A stretch of 64,000 nt of DNA from Dasania marina DSM 21967. GTDB lineage: Bacteria > Pseudomonadota > Gammaproteobacteria > Pseudomonadales > Dasaniaceae. Position 1 is the first letter of the stretch. Every line of letters begins with the position of its first letter. The notes under the pieces are model-generated. The model ran no database searches, had not been told where the DNA came from, and worked only from the letters and a program-made list of their open reading frames with translations. The translations under genes were made by a program, and so were the position numbers. The stretch spans positions 1-64,000 of the forward strand of contig NZ_KB891591.1 of NCBI RefSeq assembly GCF_000373485.1. The letters are read 5' to 3'. Positions 1-10,821 of the stretch are shown piece after piece.

Positions 1-182
1 TTCAAGGAGGCTACCAGCATGTTATTGTCAGATAGATAAATTCTACGCCAACGATGCAGTAGACCGATGTTAATGTCTAGATCAACCGCAAGCTGAGCCA
101 GCGTACCAGGGGTTTCAATAGAACGCCGGACGGCTTCGAGCCGAAAAGCCTCCGTGTATCGTTTATTGGGTTTGTATTGCAT
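1..182 (-). CDS. IS3-family transposase OrfA, N-terminal part (partial)
   Basis: The first 60 codons of a transposase OrfA, read leftward from an ATG at 182 and cut by the window edge. The translation begins MQYKPNKRYTEAFRLEAV and continues into a helix-turn-helix whose second part reads LLHRWRR. This is the DNA-binding N-terminal domain of IS3/IS911-type transposases (HTH_Tnp_1), which binds the IS ends. In this family OrfA is joined to the catalytic OrfB by a programmed -1 frameshift; that part is outside the window. Whether the element is intact cannot be judged. Confidence 0.75.
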   Translation of the reverse strand, partial: MQYKPNKRYTEAFRLEAVRRSIETPGTLAQLAVDLDINIGLLHRWRRIYLSDNNMLVASL

Positions 183-232
183 AAACACCTCTCAATTACT
201 TCATTTGAAAGGTGTCCGTTTTTTTGGGGTCA
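1..232 (-). mobile_element. IS3-family insertion sequence, terminal part (continues past window start)
   Basis: The outer end of an IS3-family element. It contains the start of an orfA-type transposase gene and finishes with a terminal-repeat-like end at 211-232, which read outward-in starts TGACCCC and runs into an A-rich stretch. IS3 elements typically begin TGA-CCCC or similar. The element reads leftward and leaves the window, so its other end, orfB and any target duplication cannot be seen. It lies about 28 bases beyond the ilvD stop codon, so insertion spared the gene. Family assignment rests on the protein and the end together. Confidence 0.7.
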
Positions 233-244
233 CATCATACAGCT

Positions 245-260
245 GCCTGCCATGGCAGGC
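245..260. repeat. 16-bp perfect palindrome just after ilvD stop
   Basis: GCCTGCCATGGCAGGC is a perfect self-complementary sequence that abuts the ilvD stop codon on its downstream side. It could be the stem of an ilvD terminator, but no T-tract follows in the ilvD direction. The IS3-like end starts 13 bases further on, so an original T-tract may have been displaced by the insertion. That is inference. Confidence 0.5.
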
Positions 261-2096
261 TCACTTAAGCATCGATACATCCCTAACCGCCCCTTTATCC
301 GCACTGGTGGCCAGTAATGCATAGGCTTTCAGTGCAGTGCTTACTTTGCGTGGGCGCTCTTTGACGGGCTTCCAGCCTAAGGCATCTTGCTCGACCCTGC
401 GTGCGGCTAATTCTTCGTCGCTGAGCAGTACATTGATGCTGCGGTTGGGTATGTCGATGAGGATCTTATCGCCGTTGCGCACTAATCCTATGGCTCCGCC
501 TGAGGCAGCTTCTGGGGAAACGTGACCTATAGAAAGACCAGAGGTACCGCCAGAAAAACGGCCATCGGTTAATAAGGCACAGGCCTTGCCCAGGCCTTTT
601 GATTTGATATAAGAAGTGGGGTAGAGCATCTCTTGCATGCCCGGGCCGCCCTTGGGGCCTTCATAGCGCACAATAACAATATCGCCGGCTTTAACTTTAT
701 CGTCGAGTATGTTTTGCACCGCTTCATCTTGTGATTCGGTGACGTGAGCACTGCCTTCAAATACTAAGATAGAGTCATCAACACCAGCAGTTTTCACTAC
801 GCAGCCGTCTAAGGCAATATTGCCTTTTAGCACCGCTAGGCCACCTTCTAGGCTAAAGGCGTGTTCTATGGAGCGTATACATCCCGAGATACGGTCGGTA
901 TCTAAGCTGGGCCAGCGGGTGGATTGGCTGAAAGCGGTTTGGGTAGGTATGCCTGCAGGGCCGGCTTTAAAAAACGTGCGCACGGCTTCGCTAGGGTTGC
1001 GCATAATATCCCAGGTATCCAAAGCCTCAGCCATGGTGGCGCTGTGCACGGTGGGTAACTCGGTATGCAGTACCCCTGCGCGGTCCAGCTCACCTAAAAT
1101 AGCCATAATGCCGCCGGCACGATGGACGTCTTCAACGTGGTATTCAGGGGTGTTAGGGGCAACCTTACATAGTTGAGGAACGGTTTTAGAGAGTCGGTCT
1201 ATATCCTCCAGAGTGAAATCAATTTCAGCTTCTTGGGCGATAGCGAGTAAATGTAAGATGGTGTTGGTTGAGCCACCCATGCAAATATCAAGGGTTATGC
1301 AGTTTTCAAACGCTTTAAAATTGCCAATATTACGGGGCAACACACTTTCATCGTCTTGTTCATAATAGCGCTTAGAAATCTCGACAATTAAGTGGCCGGC
1401 GCGCTTAAATAATTGCTCGCGGTCGGAGTGGGTTGCTACCACGGTACCGTTACCCGGTAGTGCCAAGCCTAAAGCCTCAGCCAAACAGTTCATGGAGTTG
1501 GCGGTAAACATGCCTGAGCAAGAACCGCAGGTAGGGCAGGCGCTGCGCTCGTATTCGTCAACTTTCTCATCGCTGGCGCTGTCATCAACGGCAATGACCA
1601 TGGCGTCAACTAGGTCCAGTTTCTGGTCGGCTAATTTGGTTTTACCCGCTTCCATAGGCCCGCCGGTAACAAATACCACGGGGATGTTAAGGCGCATGGC
1701 AGCCATCATCATTCCCGGGGTGATTTTGTCGCAGTTAGAAATACACACTAGGGCGTCGGCGCAGTGGGCGTTAACCATGTATTCAACGCTATCGGCAATC
1801 AGATCGCGCGACGGCAGGCTGTATAGCATGCCATCGTGGCCCATGGCGATACCATCATCCACCGCTATGGTATTAAATTCTTTGGCGACACCACCGGCCT
1901 TTTCGACTTCACGGGCGACTAACTGCCCCATATCTTTTAGATGTACATGGCCGGGTACAAATTGGGTAAACGAATTGGCAATAGCAATAATAGGCTTCTG
2001 AAAATCGTCATCTTTCATGCCGGTAGCGCGCCATAACGCGCGGGCGCCAGCCATATTACGGCCACTGGTGGAGGTTTTAGAACGATATTTCGGCAT
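261..2096 (-). CDS. ilvD: Dihydroxy-acid dehydratase IlvD
   Basis: Cytoplasmic Fe-S dehydratase of branched-chain amino acid synthesis. It converts 2,3-dihydroxy-isovalerate and 2,3-dihydroxy-3-methylvalerate to the 2-oxo acids. The 611-residue product (E. coli IlvD is 616) begins [20 protein letters not shown], matching the family's usual start. Cluster and active-site cysteines are visible in ISNCDK (C122) and CPTCGSC (C187-C193). The open frame extends 33 codons further upstream, but the ATG at 2096 is preceded by TTGAGG at proper spacing and gives the expected N-terminus, so the extension is rejected. It lies downstream of hemW on the same strand with a gap of about 80 bases. An IS3 end lies just past its 3' end. 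Confidence 0.96.
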   Translation of the reverse strand: MPKYRSKTSTSGRNMAGARALWRATGMKDDDFQKPIIAIANSFTQFVPGHVHLKDMGQLVAREVEKAGGVAKEFNTIAVDDGIAMGHDGMLYSLPSRDLIADSVEYMVNAHCADALVCISNCDKITPGMMMAAMRLNIPVVFVTGGPMEAGKTKLADQKLDLVDAMVIAVDDSASDEKVDEYERSACPTCGSCSGMFTANSMNCLAEALGLALPGNGTVVATHSDREQLFKRAGHLIVEISKRYYEQDDESVLPRNIGNFKAFENCITLDICMGGSTNTILHLLAIAQEAEIDFTLEDIDRLSKTVPQLCKVAPNTPEYHVEDVHRAGGIMAILGELDRAGVLHTELPTVHSATMAEALDTWDIMRNPSEAVRTFFKAGPAGIPTQTAFSQSTRWPSLDTDRISGCIRSIEHAFSLEGGLAVLKGNIALDGCVVKTAGVDDSILVFEGSAHVTESQDEAVQNILDDKVKAGDIVIVRYEGPKGGPGMQEMLYPTSYIKSKGLGKACALLTDGRFSGGTSGLSIGHVSPEAASGGAIGLVRNGDKILIDIPNRSINVLLSDEELAARRVEQDALGWKPVKERPRKVSTALKAYALLATSADKGAVRDVSMLK

Positions 2097-2175
2097 AGTT
2101 GGCCTCAAGATGGTGAGCAAAAAAAAAAGAGCTATTTTAGCATAGCTCAGAGATTGGGCTATACCCATTGCACCA

Positions 2176-3312
2176 TTAAAAAGCGGCGAGCACATCGTTT
2201 AAAAAACGGCGGCCTAGTTCGGTGGTGCTAATACGGTCATTATCGCGCTGTAGAAGTTGTCTGTGCTGTAGTGCGGTTATAGTGTTTTCTAGGCAGGTAT
2301 AGTCCAAGCCTGTGTGTTGTTGAAACAGTTCTATAGTAAAGCCCTGATGTAGGCGCAAGGCGTTCATAATAAATTCTAATGGCAGCTCTTCGTGACTGAG
2401 TAGGCGTGAGCCGGCTGAATAATCCTGCTGCTTGTTTAAATAATCGGCGGGGCTGCGGGTTTGCCACTGGCGTTTAATTTGTTGTTGTTTGAGGTCGGTG
2501 ATTTTACCGTGCGCGCCTGCGCCTATGCCTAGGTAGTCGCCAAACTGCCAATAATTGCTGTTGTGCTTAGAGCTTTTATTATTTCGGCTAAAGGCAGAGA
2601 CTTCATAATGTTGAAAGCCGTGTTGTGCTAATAGCGCTTCACCGGCTTGCTGTATATCGGCTAGCTGATCATCATTGGGGATGATAGGTGGCGACTTATA
2701 AAAGGCGGTGTTGGGTTCTATGGTGAGCTGATACCAAGAAATATGGACAGCACCTAAGTCTATGGCCTGTTGCAAATCGGCCAGTGCCTGCTCGGGGCTT
2801 TGCTGGCTAAGGCCGTGCATTAAATCAATATTAAAATTATCAAAGCCGGCAGCCTGTGCTTTACCGGCAGCCAATAAAGCTTCATCGCCACCGTGTATGC
2901 GCCCCAGGTTTTTTAAATGCTGATCATTAAAACTTTGCACACCTATAGATAAGCGGTTAACCCCTGCGGCTCTATAACCTTGAAACTTTTCTTGTTCAAA
3001 GGTGCCTGGGTTGGCCTCTAAGGTGATTTCTATATCTTTGGCAAAGGGGATACGTTGTGCGACACCCTCGAGTATGCGATTAATGGCTTGGGCTGAAAAT
3101 AAACTAGGTGTGCCGCCGCCTATAAAAATAGAATACAGCTCGCGGCCTTGCACGGCAGCTAATTGAAAATCCAAATCTGCCAGCAGGGCGTCGACGTATT
3201 CCGCTTCGGGTAAAGCTTGCTCAGAGGTGTGCGAGTTAAAATCACAGTAAGGGCATTTACGCACGCACCAGGGGATGTGTATGTATAGGGATAATGGCGG
3301 TAGCAGTAGCAT
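2176..3312 (-). CDS. hemW: Radical SAM heme chaperone HemW
   Basis: A 378-residue radical-SAM protein of the HemN-like HemW family, about the length of E. coli HemW. The [4Fe-4S]/SAM motif is near the N-terminus: [10 protein letters not shown] gives C16, C20 and C23. The following IGGGTPS and GVQSF segments are typical of the HemN/HemW TIM barrel. HemW binds heme and hands it to target proteins; it lacks coproporphyrinogen III dehydrogenase activity, although many databases still call it coproporphyrinogen oxidase-like. It starts at ATG 3312, downstream of ubiD on the same strand, across a spacer rich in CTAG-containing inverted repeats. Confidence 0.93.
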   Translation of the reverse strand: MLLLPPLSLYIHIPWCVRKCPYCDFNSHTSEQALPEAEYVDALLADLDFQLAAVQGRELYSIFIGGGTPSLFSAQAINRILEGVAQRIPFAKDIEITLEANPGTFEQEKFQGYRAAGVNRLSIGVQSFNDQHLKNLGRIHGGDEALLAAGKAQAAGFDNFNIDLMHGLSQQSPEQALADLQQAIDLGAVHISWYQLTIEPNTAFYKSPPIIPNDDQLADIQQAGEALLAQHGFQHYEVSAFSRNNKSSKHNSNYWQFGDYLGIGAGAHGKITDLKQQQIKRQWQTRSPADYLNKQQDYSAGSRLLSHEELPLEFIMNALRLHQGFTIELFQQHTGLDYTCLENTITALQHRQLLQRDNDRISTTELGRRFLNDVLAAF

Positions 3313-3333
3313 AGTAATGAGTCGCTAGTGGGT

Positions 3334-3373
3334 AGTCTCTAGTCGCTAGAAAAAATTCAGTGCGCTAGAGACT
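3334..3373. repeat. Intergenic inverted repeat, copy 1 (hemW-ubiD spacer)
   Basis: The motif AGTCTCTAGTCGCTAG (3334-3349) is followed by its partial inverse CTAGAGACT (3365-3373), so the spacer can form a small hairpin. The same 16-base motif recurs at 4872-4887 on the other side of ubiD, again with a CTAGAGACT partner. This looks like a dispersed palindromic (REP-like) intergenic repeat; its family is unknown. Confidence 0.6.
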
Positions 3374-3385
3374 AATGACTATAAA

Positions 3386-4849
3386 TTAGAGACCTAGAGT
3401 CTCCCAAAGTTCGTCTACGCGTTGTTTTACTTCGTCGCTCATGGCTATGGGTGTGCCCCATTCACGAGTGGTTTCCCCCGGCCATTTGTTGGTTGCATCC
3501 ATACCAATTTTTGAGCCTAGGCCTGAAACCGGTGAGGCAAAATCTAAATAGTCTATGGGCGAGTCTTCTATAAACATGCAGTCGCGTTTGGGATCCATAC
3601 GTGTGGTCATAGCCCAAATAACATCATTCCAGTCGCGGGCGTTAATGTCGTCGTCGGTGACGATAACAAACTTGGTGTACATAAACTGCCGTAGAAAAGA
3701 CCACACCCCCATCATCACTCGCTTAGCGTGACCGGCGTATTGCTTTTTCATAGTGACTACCGCCAGGCGATAGGAGCAGCCCTCGGGGGGCAGATAGAAA
3801 TCGACAATTTCTGGAAATTGTTTTTGTAATATCGGTATAAAGACTTCGTTCAGCGCTAAGCCTAAAATGGCGGGCTCGTCGGGTGGCCGGCCGGTGTAGG
3901 TGCTGTGGTAAATGGGATCTTCGCGATGAGTGATATGGGTAACCGTCATTACCGGAAAGCTATCCACTTCATTGTAGTAACCCGTGTGGTCACCAAAGGG
4001 GCCTTCCTCGGCCATTTCACCGGGAGCGATATAACCCTCTAAAATAAATTCAGCGCTGGCGGGCACCTGTAGGTCATTGCTAATGGATTTAACCACTTCG
4101 GTTTTGCTGCCGCGTAATAAACCGGCAAAGGCATACTCGCTCAAACTGTCGGGCACGGGGGTGACCGCGCCTAAAATCGTGGCGGGGTCGGCTCCTAAGG
4201 CGACAGAAACCGGATAGTTTTTACCGGGATTTTTCGCTTTAAATTCTTGGAAGTCTAAAGCGCCGCCACGATGGGATAACCAGCGCATAATGAGTTTATT
4301 TTTGGCGATGACCTGCATGCGATAAATGCCTAGGTTCTGCCGTTCTTTCTCGGGGCCACGGGTGATGACTAAGGGCCAGGTAATTAACGGGCCGGCATCG
4401 CCGGGCCAGCAGGTTTGTATAGGCAGTTGGCCTAAGTCTACGGCCTCGCCTTCTTTAACGTGAAACTGGCAGGGGGCATTGCTTAATTCTTTAGGTGCCA
4501 TGTTTAGCACCTGCTTTAACACAGGCATTTTTTGCCAGGCGTCTTTTAAGCCTTTGGGGGGGTCGGGTTGGCGTAAATAGGCTAGCAGTTCACCCACTTC
4601 CCGCAGTTTGCTAATATTTTCTTGACCCATCCCTAAGGCGACACGATGCTCGGTGCCAAATAAATTGGCTAATACCGGTGTATTAAAACCTATGGGGTTT
4701 TCAAATAAAATGGCCGGGCCACCTTTGCGCAATACGCGGTCGCAAATTTCGGTCATTTCTAAGTGGGGGTCTACAGGTTCGCTGATGCGAACTAACTCGC
4801 CTTGTTGCTCTAGCGAGTTTATAAAGTCGCGAAGATCTTTATATTTCAT
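3386..4849 (-). CDS. ubiD: 4-hydroxy-3-polyprenylbenzoate decarboxylase UbiD
   Basis: A prenylated-FMN-dependent decarboxylase that removes the carboxyl group of 4-hydroxy-3-octaprenylbenzoate in ubiquinone biosynthesis. The product has 487 residues (E. coli UbiD 497) and opens with [19 protein letters not shown], as family members do. Characteristic segments include [10 protein letters not shown] and the [13 protein letters not shown] block. It needs the flavin prenyltransferase UbiX, which is not in the window. The order trxA-rho-ubiD on one strand matches the arrangement known in Pseudomonas. Both flanking spacers carry the same inverted-repeat motif. Confidence 0.95.
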   Translation of the reverse strand: MKYKDLRDFINSLEQQGELVRISEPVDPHLEMTEICDRVLRKGGPAILFENPIGFNTPVLANLFGTEHRVALGMGQENISKLREVGELLAYLRQPDPPKGLKDAWQKMPVLKQVLNMAPKELSNAPCQFHVKEGEAVDLGQLPIQTCWPGDAGPLITWPLVITRGPEKERQNLGIYRMQVIAKNKLIMRWLSHRGGALDFQEFKAKNPGKNYPVSVALGADPATILGAVTPVPDSLSEYAFAGLLRGSKTEVVKSISNDLQVPASAEFILEGYIAPGEMAEEGPFGDHTGYYNEVDSFPVMTVTHITHREDPIYHSTYTGRPPDEPAILGLALNEVFIPILQKQFPEIVDFYLPPEGCSYRLAVVTMKKQYAGHAKRVMMGVWSFLRQFMYTKFVIVTDDDINARDWNDVIWAMTTRMDPKRDCMFIEDSPIDYLDFASPVSGLGSKIGMDATNKWPGETTREWGTPIAMSDEVKQRVDELWETLGL

Positions 4850-4871
4850 TAACGGGGGGTCTCTAGTTGAG

Positions 4872-4925
4872 AGTCTCTAGTCGCTAGGCGTGAATGCTAA
4901 CACTGGCGACTAGGAACTAGAGACT
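4872..4925. repeat. Intergenic inverted repeat, copy 2 (ubiD-rho spacer)
   Basis: Second copy of AGTCTCTAGTCGCTAG (4872-4887), with the inverse CTAGAGACT at 4917-4925 and a near-inverse GCGACTAGGAACTAG between them. Together with copy 1 it brackets ubiD. Several overlapping CTAG palindromes let this spacer fold in more than one way. Confidence 0.6.
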
Positions 4926-4937
4926 AGGGACTGATTG

Positions 4938-6200
4938 CTATTTTCTTTTCATCGACAGGAAGAATTCGTCGTTAGTCTTAGAGTTTTTAAGCCTATCTAA
5001 CAAGAATTCAACCGCTGCGGTATCTTCCATGCCGTGTAAAAGCTTACGCAGTATCCACATGCGTTGTAGCTCTTCTTCACCGGTTAATAACTCTTCGCGG
5101 CGGGTGCCGGAGCGGCGAATATTAATAGCAGGGTATACTCGTTTTTCAGCAATCTTGCGATCTAAGTGCAGCTCCATATTACCGGTACCCTTAAACTCTT
5201 CGTAGATAACTTCATCCATTTTAGAGCCAGTATCGACTAGCGCGGTGGCGATAATAGTAAGGCTGCCGCCTTCTTCAATATTACGAGCCGCACCAAAGAA
5301 ACGCTTGGGGCGCTCTAGGGCGTGGGCGTCTACACCACCGGTTAACACTTTGCCCGATGAAGGGATAATAGTGTTGTAGGCGCGCGCTAGACGAGTAATA
5401 GAATCTAATAATATGACCACGTCTTTTTTGTGCTCAACCAAACGTTTGGCTTTTTCTATAACCATTTCGGCCACTTGCACGTGGCGTGTAGGCGGCTCAT
5501 CAAAGGTTGAGGCGACCACTTCGGCTTGCAGTACGGAGCGCTGCATATCGGTAACTTCTTCTGGGCGCTCATCAATAAGTAACACGATGACATAACATTC
5601 GGGATTATTGCGCACTATGCTTTGCGCAATATTTTGCATCATGATGGTTTTACCGGCTTTCGGTGGTGCTACGATTAAGCCGCGCGCACCTTTACCTATG
5701 GGGGCGGTTAAGTCGATGATGCGACCGGTTAAATCTTCGGTAGAGCCATTACCTGCTTCAAGGTGCATGCGCTCATTGGGGAATAGGGGGGTAAGGTTTT
5801 CAAATAAGACTTTATTTTTCGATTTGCCTGGCTCGGTGTAGTTAACGTCGTTAACTTTGAGTAGGGCAAAATAGCGTTCGCCGTCTTTGGGGGGGCGTAT
5901 CTTGCCAGAGATGGTGTCGCCGGTGCGTAAGTTAAAGCGGCGTATCTGGCTGGGGGAGACATAAATATCGTCGGGCCCCGCTAAGTAAGAGCAGTCGGCT
6001 GAGCGCAAGAAACCAAAGCCATCTTGTAGTATCTCTAATACACCATCGCCGTAGATATCTTCACCGCTTTTGGCGTGACGTTTTAAAATAGAGAAGATGA
6101 TGTCTTGTTTGCGAGAGCGGGCGATGCTGTCTAAGCCAATTTCTTTGGCAATGTCTAATAGTTCTTGGGTAGGTTTGGTTTTTAAGTCGGTTAAATTCAT
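4938..6200 (-). CDS. rho: Transcription termination factor Rho
   Basis: Hexameric RNA-dependent ATPase/helicase that ends transcription of untranslated RNAs. The 420-residue product (E. coli Rho 419) begins [15 protein letters not shown]. It has an N-terminal RNA-binding part with a cold-shock-like fold ([23 protein letters not shown]), then a RecA-like motor domain with Walker A APPKAGKT and Walker [11 protein letters not shown]. The R-loop/Q-loop region and the C-terminal end are complete. It lies downstream of trxA with a leader of about 220 bases; rho leaders are often autoregulated in the family, but no specific signal is recognised here. Confidence 0.98.
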   Translation of the reverse strand: MNLTDLKTKPTQELLDIAKEIGLDSIARSRKQDIIFSILKRHAKSGEDIYGDGVLEILQDGFGFLRSADCSYLAGPDDIYVSPSQIRRFNLRTGDTISGKIRPPKDGERYFALLKVNDVNYTEPGKSKNKVLFENLTPLFPNERMHLEAGNGSTEDLTGRIIDLTAPIGKGARGLIVAPPKAGKTIMMQNIAQSIVRNNPECYVIVLLIDERPEEVTDMQRSVLQAEVVASTFDEPPTRHVQVAEMVIEKAKRLVEHKKDVVILLDSITRLARAYNTIIPSSGKVLTGGVDAHALERPKRFFGAARNIEEGGSLTIIATALVDTGSKMDEVIYEEFKGTGNMELHLDRKIAEKRVYPAINIRRSGTRREELLTGEEELQRMWILRKLLHGMEDTAAVEFLLDRLKNSKTNDEFFLSMKRK

Positions 6201-6361
6201 AAGATTGTATTTGCGGTGAATGGAATAGAAACGTCAAATGATGGACGCGGGCGCGTCATACCTGAGTGTTTTGGAGTTATAATTCTGATTCTTAGATAAG
6301 ATTGGTGAAATAGCTACAGGACATGCAGCTACTTTTTAATCTAACACTGAAATTGCAAAGC

Positions 6362-6412
6362 GTCCAGCCCCATTTACACTTTTTATGGTTTTAGGCGGGC
6401 ATGGGGCTGACG
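6362..6412 (-). terminator. Inverted repeat downstream of trxA, possible terminator
   Basis: CAGCCCCAT (6365-6373) pairs with ATGGGGCTG (6401-6409), and the pairing can extend by a few bases past a bulge. It sits 15-60 bases beyond the trxA stop. The 27-base loop and the lack of a clear T-tract make it a weak intrinsic terminator; a structured rho leader or attenuator is equally possible. Confidence 0.4.
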
Positions 6413-6423
6413 GTCTATGCGGC

Positions 6424-6750
6424 TTAAAGCGCTGCGTCTATAAATTCCGTAAGCTGGGCTTTAGATAGTGCGCCGACTTTAGTAGATTCGGCTGCGCCGT
6501 TTTTAAAGATGATTAACGTGGGAATGCCGCGTATGCCAAATTTGGGGGCGGTTTCTTTGTTGGCATCAACATCGATTTTGCAAATTCTCAGTTTGCCTGC
6601 ATAGTCGCCGGCAATTTCTTCTAAAACAGGAGCGATCATTTTGCAGGGGCCACACCACTCAGCCCAAAAATCTACTAGTACGGGCAGCTCAGAATTTAGG
6701 ACGTCGGCTTCAAAGCTGGCGTCAGTTACGTGGATAATGTTGTCGCTCAT
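6424..6750 (-). CDS. trxA: Thioredoxin 1
   Basis: Small cytoplasmic dithiol reductant of 108 residues, the usual length. The active site WCGPC is present with the flanking [14 protein letters not shown] context, followed by the cis-proline segment GIPT. The longest frame adds four residues (MEIS), but those codons contain the ribosome binding site GGAG that precedes the ATG at 6750. The protein should therefore begin [10 protein letters not shown], as E. coli TrxA begins MSDKIIHLTD. It is first in the trxA-rho-ubiD series and divergent from ppx. Confidence 0.97.
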   Translation of the reverse strand: MSDNIIHVTDASFEADVLNSELPVLVDFWAEWCGPCKMIAPVLEEIAGDYAGKLRICKIDVDANKETAPKFGIRGIPTLIIFKNGAAESTKVGALSKAQLTEFIDAAL

Positions 6751-6916
6751 GGATATCTCCATTTATTAAAGATCGGTTAACAATAAAAAGGGCTAATAAA
6801 AAGGGAGCCCATCTTAGCATTGTTGCTGTGTATATCGAAACCCAATTAATAGGGTCTATTAAGTAGCACTATGTGTGCTATGAAGCAGTAATAATGGACT
6901 AAGTAATCTAGAATCT

Positions 6917-8431
6917 ATGGTTATGAAAAAACAGTATACAGAAGATGGTGCCTTATTCGCGGCCATAGATATAGGCTCCAACAGCTTTCATATGGTCATC
7001 GCCAAGTATTATCAAGGTGAGTTGCGCCCTATAGCGCGCATAGGTGACAAGGTGCAGCTGGCGGCAGGTATGTCGGCAGGCATGTTGGCGGAGGATGCCA
7101 TTGTCCGTGGCTTGGCCTGTTTGCAGCGTTTGCAGCAACGCCTAGAGGCCTGGCCCCAGTTGTCGCTTAGGGTCGTGGCTACCAATGCTGTACGTGCGGC
7201 TAAAAATGCCCGTGATTTTATCGCGCCGGCGGAGGCGATTTTAGGTTGCTCTATAGAGACCATTGCTGGCCGGGAAGAGGCGCGACTGATGTATTTAGGG
7301 GTGGCTCATAGCTTGGCTGATGATGCTGAGCAACGGCTGGTCATTGATATAGGCGGGGGCAGCACTGAAGTGGTACTGGGGCAGCGTTTTCAGTCGCTGC
7401 TTACCGAAAGCTTACATATGGGCTGCGTCTCTTATTTACAGTATTTCCCTGAGGGTAAAATTACCCGTGAGGGTTTTCAAGAGGCCTATAACGCCGCCTA
7501 CCGTGAACTACTTAAGGTGCGCGGCCAATACTTGGGGCGCTGGCAAAAGTGCATAGGCGCATCAGGCACCCTGCTGGCCATAGAGCAGGTGTTAATTCAG
7601 TATGATTTTTCTAAAAGCGGCATAGATCACGAAAATCTAGTGCCACTATTAGAAATGCTGCTCACCTATGAGCATTTAGATGAGGTGTCTTTTCAGGGCT
7701 TAAAAGAAGATAGGCGGCAGGTATTTGCCTCGGGCTTGGCCATTACTATGGCTTTATTTGATGCCTTAAATATACAACGTATGAGCCTGTCCGATGGCGC
7801 CTTGCGCGAGGGCGTGCTGTACGACCAGCTGGGCCGCAGCGAGCAGGCCGATGTTAGGGAGCACAGCGTGCAGGCGCTGGAGCGGCGCTACGATGTTGAT
7901 ACCAGTCGGGCCAAGGCCGTAGAGGAGTTTGCCCTGAATATGTTTGATAAGGTGGCGGCGGGCTGGGCGCTACAGGCGCATCCCGACCGTCGCTTATTAG
8001 TGTGGGCTGCGCGTTTACATGAAATAGGTTTAGCGGTATCCCACAGCCATTTTCATAAGCATGGCGAATACTTAATACGCCATGCGGATTTGGCGGGGTT
8101 TTCCCGAGGCGAGCAACAAGGGCTAGCGCTGCTGGTGCGCGCCCACAGGCGTAAATTCCCTGCGGCCATATATGCCAAGCTGGACTGGCCCGCCGATAGC
8201 AAGCGTAGGCTGCGCTGCGTGGCGGTGATTTTGCGTTTAACGGTGCTGCTTAAACACTTAGACCCGGTAGAGGTTTTACCGCAGTTTGGGGTGGAGCCGG
8301 TGGGTGACGATGGCCTGCGCTTGACCTTCCCCGATGGTTGGCTAGCCAATAAGCCACTTACCGCCGCAGAGCTGGCGCAGGAGAGCGATAGCTTAGCGGC
8401 GATAGGGTTTGGTTTACGCGTGCTGGGTTAG
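6917..8431 (+). CDS. ppx: Exopolyphosphatase Ppx
   Basis: Ppx/GppA phosphatase that removes terminal phosphate from polyphosphate (GppA members also act on pppGpp). The 504-residue product has the ASKHA-fold phosphate loops AAIDIGSNSFHMV near the N-terminus and VIDIGGGSTEVV around residue 140, followed by a C-terminal HD-like helical domain. Length and the divergent position beside trxA fit Ppx better than GppA. Two ATGs two codons apart could start it; neither has a strong ribosome binding site. The stop codon overlaps the convergent kinase gene by 4 bases. Confidence 0.92.
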   Translation: MVMKKQYTEDGALFAAIDIGSNSFHMVIAKYYQGELRPIARIGDKVQLAAGMSAGMLAEDAIVRGLACLQRLQQRLEAWPQLSLRVVATNAVRAAKNARDFIAPAEAILGCSIETIAGREEARLMYLGVAHSLADDAEQRLVIDIGGGSTEVVLGQRFQSLLTESLHMGCVSYLQYFPEGKITREGFQEAYNAAYRELLKVRGQYLGRWQKCIGASGTLLAIEQVLIQYDFSKSGIDHENLVPLLEMLLTYEHLDEVSFQGLKEDRRQVFASGLAITMALFDALNIQRMSLSDGALREGVLYDQLGRSEQADVREHSVQALERRYDVDTSRAKAVEEFALNMFDKVAAGWALQAHPDRRLLVWAARLHEIGLAVSHSHFHKHGEYLIRHADLAGFSRGEQQGLALLVRAHRRKFPAAIYAKLDWPADSKRRLRCVAVILRLTVLLKHLDPVEVLPQFGVEPVGDDGLRLTFPDGWLANKPLTAAELAQESDSLAAIGFGLRVLG

Positions 8432-10821
8432 AGTTTGAGCAACTTAGCGCGCTGGAAGGCGCTAGCTAAGTCGGCTAGGCTTACCGGTTTGGCTAAATAA
8501 TCATCCATGCCGGCATTGCTGACGGCAATGCGGTGTTCCTGCAAGGCGTGAGCGGTGAGCGCTACTATGCGGCAGGGCTCTAGTTGATGAAGTTCTTCAA
8601 ACTGGCGTATGTGGCGGGTGGCGTCAAAGCCGTCCATAACAGGCATGTCGCAATCCATAAATACAATATCAAAGGCTTGTTCTGGCTGGCAGATGAGGTC
8701 TACCGCTTGTTTGCCGTTTTCTACAAAAACCGGTTCTATCCCAAATTTACCTAGTAGCCCTTTAATGACTATGCGATTGACACTATTGTCTTCGGCAGCC
8801 AGTACCCTAACACCTTCCACTAGCGCTAGTTTTCGGTTAAAGCGGTCGTGGTCGTGCACGGCGGGTATTTTACCCAGACACTGCGCCAAACTGAGTTTAA
8901 GTGTGGAGGGGGTAATGGGCTTGCGTATGACTTTATAGATATCGAGCGCTTTCAGTTTTTGTTCAGTAATGGTTTCGTCACTGGCGGTGACAATAAATAT
9001 CGGCGTGTTCTTTAGTGTATCCACCGCCCGTATTTGAGCGGCAAGCTCCAGGCCGTTCATATCTGGCAGAATAAGATCTAGGGCAATAAAGTCAAAGGGC
9101 TTGCCCTTGGCGGCAGCATCGCTAAGTAGGTCTACTACGCCAGCGCCGTAAGGCCTAGTTTGCGTGTTCATGCCCCAGCTTAAACTATGGTGATACATAA
9201 CCGAGCAGAAATATTCATTGTCTTCCACAATCAACAGGCGCTTGCCGGTAAGCGCGGTGCTGATAGCAATGTCATGGGAGGGTGAGTCGGCAATATCATC
9301 GCAGAGGGTGAATTGCGCGGTAAACCAAAAGGTAGAGCCTTGATTAACCGTACTTTCCACACCTATAGTGCCGCCCATTAGCTCGGTTAATTGTTTGCAT
9401 ATGGCTAAGCCCAGCCCGGTACCGCCGTATTTACGGGTGGTAGAGTTGTCGGCTTGATTAAAGGAGTCAAACAAATGATGCAGTATGTCGGGCTTGATGC
9501 CTATCCCTGTGTCTTTTACTGAAAAGCGAATCAGCGGATGATCTATAGGGCTGTTCTTTTCACGTTGAATTTCTAGGGCGACATGGCCGGTACGGGTAAA
9601 CTTAAAAGCATTGCCTAATAAATTAATCAGTATTTGCCGTAGTCGGGTAGGGTCGCCTTTAATGCGCAGAGGGGTAGTGGGGCTGACGCTGCCAATTAAA
9701 TCTAGGTTATTTTTGCTGGCGGTGGCGCCAAACAATTGTATGCAATCCTCGGCTAACTCCTCAAGGTTAAAGCTAGTTTGTTCCAGGGTCATTTTGCCCG
9801 CTTCAATTTTTGAATAGTCGAGGATGTCGTTAATAATCTCTATGAGGGTTTGGCCGGATCTATAGATAATATCCAAATAGTGTTTTTGGCTTGCCGTTAG
9901 GTCAGTGTCTTGTAGCAATTCCACCATGCCGATGACGCCGTTCATGGGGGTTCGTATTTCGTGGCTCATAGTGGCCAAAAACTGGCCTTTAGCCTGGCTG
10001 GCAGCGGCTGCAACCTGCGTTTCGCGCTGTGATTGTAGCTTGGCGTCTTTTTCTATTAGCAAGTCGTTTTCAATACGTCGACGCTGCGTTATATCGTTGA
10101 GTAATGTGTTGCGCATTTGATTGATAGCGTTGACCACATTATCGATTTCGTCGGGCGTGTGGCGTATTTTTTTATCTTTCAATACTAGGGGATTGCCCAA
10201 TTCATCCAAGTTTAGTGTGCTGGTGTAACGGGTGATTTGATTAAGGTGGCGAATAAGATAGCGCCTGATGGCTAATAAAATAATGGTGGTGAGCACAATA
10301 ATACCCAGACTTTGCACCATGGCGGTGAAGGAGGCTTGTTGCCATAGGCGCTGGTATACCCCGGTTAAAGAGGTGGTGATCTCTATAGTGCCCAGTTGCT
10401 GAGTATCGGTATCGCTATCTTGATACACCAGCGGGTGGGTGGTGATATAGGCGTTTTGCGCTAAGCGCTGAAAGTCCTGGTCGGATAAGTCACTGCGTTT
10501 GTGCTCGCGGGTTTTGGCGCTGTTGTTCCAGTCGTTCCAGGTAATGGCCACGTTAATAACATCTTCTACATCTAAGATGCCTTTTACCTGTACCGTGAGT
10601 TGCTCCTCATCAAAGCTCCATAGGCTCTTGGCTATACTGGGTAGGGTGCTGATACGGATTTGCTCGATACGCTTTTCAATACCGGAAATGTCGCTGCGGT
10701 AATTAAGGTATATCTGAAAGCTAATACCAATGGCGGCCACAATCAGACCACAGCTTAAGGAGATAAGCAGCAGTTTAGTGGCTATGGGGTTTTTCAAATT
10801 ATCGGCGAGATTTTTTAGCAT
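8428..10821 (-). CDS. Hybrid sensor histidine kinase with two receiver domains
   Basis: Inner-membrane two-component sensor of 797 residues. Order of parts: membrane helix at about 15-37; extracytoplasmic domain 38-165, including [14 protein letters not shown], a motif common in this sensor type; second helix 168-190; HAMP-like linker and coiled coil to 280; HisKA with [10 protein letters not shown] (H287); HATPase_c with DTGIGI and GGTGLGL; receiver 1 (VEDN, LDLILPD, K in IRKP); receiver 2 ([15 protein letters not shown] in LAKP). Both receivers keep the acidic pair, phospho-acceptor Asp, Thr and Lys. There is no HPt domain, so phosphorelay needs a separate HPt protein. Ligand and output are unknown, and no response regulator is adjacent. 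Confidence 0.9.
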   Translation of the reverse strand: MLKNLADNLKNPIATKLLLISLSCGLIVAAIGISFQIYLNYRSDISGIEKRIEQIRISTLPSIAKSLWSFDEEQLTVQVKGILDVEDVINVAITWNDWNNSAKTREHKRSDLSDQDFQRLAQNAYITTHPLVYQDSDTDTQQLGTIEITTSLTGVYQRLWQQASFTAMVQSLGIIVLTTIILLAIRRYLIRHLNQITRYTSTLNLDELGNPLVLKDKKIRHTPDEIDNVVNAINQMRNTLLNDITQRRRIENDLLIEKDAKLQSQRETQVAAAASQAKGQFLATMSHEIRTPMNGVIGMVELLQDTDLTASQKHYLDIIYRSGQTLIEIINDILDYSKIEAGKMTLEQTSFNLEELAEDCIQLFGATASKNNLDLIGSVSPTTPLRIKGDPTRLRQILINLLGNAFKFTRTGHVALEIQREKNSPIDHPLIRFSVKDTGIGIKPDILHHLFDSFNQADNSTTRKYGGTGLGLAICKQLTELMGGTIGVESTVNQGSTFWFTAQFTLCDDIADSPSHDIAISTALTGKRLLIVEDNEYFCSVMYHHSLSWGMNTQTRPYGAGVVDLLSDAAAKGKPFDFIALDLILPDMNGLELAAQIRAVDTLKNTPIFIVTASDETITEQKLKALDIYKVIRKPITPSTLKLSLAQCLGKIPAVHDHDRFNRKLALVEGVRVLAAEDNSVNRIVIKGLLGKFGIEPVFVENGKQAVDLICQPEQAFDIVFMDCDMPVMDGFDATRHIRQFEELHQLEPCRIVALTAHALQEHRIAVSNAGMDDYLAKPVSLADLASAFQRAKLLKL

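Noticed and set aside
1492-2001. 169-codon open frame antisense to ilvD
   Set aside because: Shadow of the conserved Fe-S region of ilvD; no ribosome binding site or known motif.
2097-2195. Upstream extension of ilvD with a hydrophobic N-terminus
   Set aside because: The ATG at 2096 has a ribosome binding site and the family-typical start MPKYRS; the extension looks unlike any IlvD.
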